Shown piece by piece: positions 62,330 through 64,000 of a DNA stretch of 64,000 nucleotides (positions are counted from its first letter, which is position 1; every line of letters begins with the position of its first letter). This DNA comes from Paracidovorax wautersii (GTDB lineage: Bacteria; Pseudomonadota; Gammaproteobacteria; Burkholderiales; Burkholderiaceae_C). Location of the stretch: positions 1-64,000 of the forward strand of contig NZ_FONX01000022.1 in assembly GCF_900113035.1 (NCBI RefSeq). Direction: 5' to 3'. The position numbers were made by a program, and so were the translations under genes. The notes beneath the pieces are model-generated. The model made no database searches. It had not been told where the DNA came from and saw only the letters and a list, made by a program, of their open reading frames with translations.

Positions 62330-62349
62330 GGCCACGTTCAGGCTATAAT
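62320..62349 (+). promoter_or_regulatory. Sigma-70 promoter of rpmB-rpmG
   Basis: TTGAGG (62320-62325), an 18-nt spacer and a perfect TATAAT (62344-62349). Transcription would start near 62357, giving a leader of about 160 nt before the L28 gene, typical of ribosomal-protein operons under leader control. Confidence 0.8.
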
Positions 62350-62515
62350 CCGCGGCTTTGCTGAATTCTGCGCACTCTTTCACGGGTGCAGTGGGACGAA
62401 GGCAATCGGGTTACCGCCACCCTTTCTGGCGAGGTGAGGCCGCATGAGCAGGCCCGGCGGCACGAGCTGCAGGGCACTTCGCTTTCGGCCGTTAAAAAAC
62501 TTTCGGAGTGTCCTC

Positions 62516-62749
62516 ATGGCACGCGTATGTGAAGTCACGGGCAAAGGCCCCATGGTCGGGAACAACGTTTCCCACGCCAACAACAAGACCAAGCGCCGGT
62601 TCCTGCCGAACCTGCAATACCGCCGTTTCTGGGTTGAGAGCGAAAACCGCTGGGTGCGTCTGCGCATTTCCAACGCCGGTCTGCGCCTGATCGACAAGAA
62701 CGGTATCGACGCCGTGCTCGCAGACCTGCGTGCACGCGGCCAGGCTTAA
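62516..62749 (+). CDS. rpmB: 50S ribosomal protein L28 (bL28)
   Basis: A 77-residue ribosomal protein. The N-terminus [20 protein letters not shown] and [20 protein letters not shown] are family hallmarks. It has a single cysteine (Cys5), so it is of the zinc-free type. ATG 62516 follows a GGAG site. It is co-transcribed with rpmG, 12 nt downstream, from the TATAAT promoter, with a GC-rich structured leader between. Confidence 0.98.
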   Translation: MARVCEVTGKGPMVGNNVSHANNKTKRRFLPNLQYRRFWVESENRWVRLRISNAGLRLIDKNGIDAVLADLRARGQA

Positions 62750-62761
62750 AGGAGAGCGACC

Positions 62762-62932
62762 ATGGCAACCAAAGGCGGACGCGACAAGATCAAGCTGGAA
62801 TCCACTGCGGGTACCGGCCACTTCTACACCACGACCAAGAACAAGAAGACGATGCCCGAGAAGATGCTGATCGTGAAATTCGATCCCAAGGCTCGCAAGC
62901 ACGTCGAGTACAAGGAAATGAAGCTGAAGTAA
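62762..62932 (+). CDS. rpmG: 50S ribosomal protein L33 (bL33)
   Basis: A 56-residue ribosomal protein. The sequence [20 protein letters not shown] then [20 protein letters not shown] is typical of the cysteine-free (zinc-independent) form; no CxxC pairs are present. ATG 62762 has a GGAGAG site upstream. It forms a two-gene operon with rpmB and ends in a strong terminator. Confidence 0.97.
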   Translation: MATKGGRDKIKLESTAGTGHFYTTTKNKKTMPEKMLIVKFDPKARKHVEYKEMKLK

Positions 62933-62960
62933 TCCTTCAGGTTCACTCCCTTGAACGAAG

Positions 62961-62986
62961 AAACCGCCCCTCAGGGCGGTTTTTTT
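62961..62986 (+). terminator. Intrinsic terminator of rpmB-rpmG
   Basis: AAACCGCCC and GGGCGGTTT form a 9-bp stem around a 4-nt loop, followed by a T-run. It overlaps the end of the convergent aminotransferase gene by 2 nt. Confidence 0.93.
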
Positions 62987-64000
62987 ATGCCCGCAATCCG
63001 CCGAGGCGGGCAGCGCCCGGCGCCACGGCGGCCGCCGGGCGCTGCTGGGCCGCCATGAGCTCGCCCAGCACGCGGTAGCCCTCCTCCACGCGCGGAGTGA
63101 ACGGCATGCCGCAGCTCATGCGCAGGAAATGGTCGTAGCGGCCGGTGTTGGAGAACATCGCCCCCGGCGCCACGCGGATGCCGCGGGCCAGCGCCTCGTC
63201 GTAGAGCCGGCTGGTGGAAATGCCTGCAGGCAGCTCCATCCACAGGCTGATGCCGCCGGGCGGCAGGCTCAGACGGGTACCCTGCGGGAAATAGCGGGCG
63301 ATGGCACGGGCGGAGGCCTCGCGCTGCTCGCGCAGCTGCACCCGCATGCGCCGCAGGTGGCGCTCGTAGGCCGGCGAGCCCACGCTGCGCGCCGCCAGCA
63401 GCTGCGACCACGACTGCATGTTGCGGGTACGGGCGAACTTGAGCATCTGCACCCGCGCATGCCAGCGGCCGGCGCTCATCCAGCCCTGGCGCAGGCCCGG
63501 GGCGAAGCTCTTGCTGAGCGATGCGCAGTAGATCACCTGGCCCGCCTCGCCCGGCCGGTCCCAGGCCTTGGCCGGACGCAGCGGCTGGGGCGATTCGACG
63601 AATTCGCGGTAGATGTCGTCCTCGACCAGCGCCAGGCCGTATTCCACGCACAGCGCCACCAGCCGCTCCTTGTGGCTGTCGGGCATGACGCTGCCCAGCG
63701 GCATCTGCAGGTGGGGCACCACCACCACGCCCTTGAGGCGCGGCTCGTTGCGCGCGGCCAGCTCCAGCGCCTCCAGCGAGATGCCGGTGCGCGGGCTGCT
63801 GGGAATCTCCAGCGCACGCAGGCCGCGCACCTCGATGGCCTGCAGGATGCCGAAGAAGGTGGGGGACTCCACCGCGATCACATCGCCCGGCTCGGCGATG
63901 GCGTCCAGCGCCAGGTTCACGGCTTCGGAATTGCCATGCGTGGCGCCGATCTCGTCGGGCGAAAGGCTGACGCCGAAGCCCAGCGCATGGCGTGCCATGG
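62985..64000 (-). CDS. PLP-dependent aminotransferase family protein (MocR/GabR-like), 5' end outside window
   Basis: At least 338 residues of a fold-type I aminotransferase domain, open to the right edge, so the N-terminus is missing. Visible are THGNSEAVNLALDAIAEPGD, AVESPTFFGILQAIEVRGLR, the region LVEDDIYREF with the cofactor-binding Asp and Tyr, and the PLP Lys in CASLSKSFAPGLRQGWM. The C-terminal small domain ends with MSCGMPFTPRVEEGYRVLGE. This pattern is that of MocR/GabR regulators, which carry an N-terminal GntR winged helix, or of free-standing relatives. A winged helix, if present, would lie beyond the edge. Target genes unknown. Confidence 0.85.
   Translation of the reverse strand, partial: MARHALGFGVSLSPDEIGATHGNSEAVNLALDAIAEPGDVIAVESPTFFGILQAIEVRGLRALEIPSSPRTGISLEALELAARNEPRLKGVVVVPHLQMPLGSVMPDSHKERLVALCVEYGLALVEDDIYREFVESPQPLRPAKAWDRPGEAGQVIYCASLSKSFAPGLRQGWMSAGRWHARVQMLKFARTRNMQSWSQLLAARSVGSPAYERHLRRMRVQLREQREASARAIARYFPQGTRLSLPPGGISLWMELPAGISTSRLYDEALARGIRVAPGAMFSNTGRYDHFLRMSCGMPFTPRVEEGYRVLGELMAAQQRPAAAVAPGAARLGGLRA

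Overview
The window is GC-rich, densely coded chromosomal DNA of a betaproteobacterium of the family Comamonadaceae, most like Acidovorax or Paracidovorax. This rests on protein resemblance and gene order: polA-DUF2782-thrB-BPSS1780, argH divergent from an algZR pair, rpsP-rimM-trmD-rplS, two Bug-family binding proteins and a PiT/DUF47 phosphate pair. The genus is an inference. Almost everything is core or metabolic gene content. The only recognisable insertion sequence is the right end of an IS481-family element at the left edge, ending exactly at a CTAG target.

Layout. 1-5700: IS481 end, a secreted SGNH hydrolase, argH, an AlgZ/AlgR-type two-component pair and a ZIP metal transporter. 5700-16200: a dienelactone hydrolase, an NAD-binding oxidoreductase, an acidic/D-amino-acid module (aspartate/glutamate racemase, glutamate-type binding protein, D-amino-acid dehydrogenase, LysR regulator), a Bug protein, a carboxymuconolactone decarboxylase-like protein with a divergent LysR regulator, and a YghU-type glutathione transferase. 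16200-24500: polA, DUF2782, homoserine kinase, a BPSS1780 membrane protein, a PhoX phosphatase behind a convincing Pho box, and NudK. 24600-32800: UvrD helicase, RpiR regulator, M20 carboxypeptidase with Bug protein, a small secreted CxxC protein, GMP reductase, tRNA-Lys(CTT). 32850-33460 has no convincing gene. 33460-41100: chemotaxis receptor, DUF3606, PCuAC copper chaperone, Bcr/CflA pump, PAS-PAS-GGDEF cyclase, DEAD-box helicase. 41400-52100: oligoribonuclease, M48 peptidase, phhB, rsgA, a CobD/CbiB-like protein, CoA pyrophosphatase, the rpsP operon, GNAT, and the PiT/DUF47 pair. 52300-64000: livHMGF, rarA, DUF1304, lolA, ftsK, trxB, rpmB-rpmG, and part of a PLP-dependent aminotransferase.

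The most interesting content is non-coding structure. (1) A family of about 40-bp two-hairpin palindromic repeats, whose second hairpin is GCTAT-N7-ATAGC, occurs at least seven or eight times. Some copies are intergenic, but others lie inside the coding frames of polA, rarA and uvrD, across the lolA signal-peptide codons, and across the start codon of the ZIP transporter gene. This resembles, by analogy, the Rickettsia palindromic elements that add peptides to proteins. (2) A 271-bp MITE-like, multi-hairpin element follows the dadA-like gene, and a copy reduced to its two tips follows lolA. (3) The gltI-like and dadA-like genes diverge from a control region in which a 66-nt promoter/operator module is present twice in mirror image with identical internal spacings. 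These are the parts most worth a genome-wide search. All calls come from reading the sequence; no database search was run.
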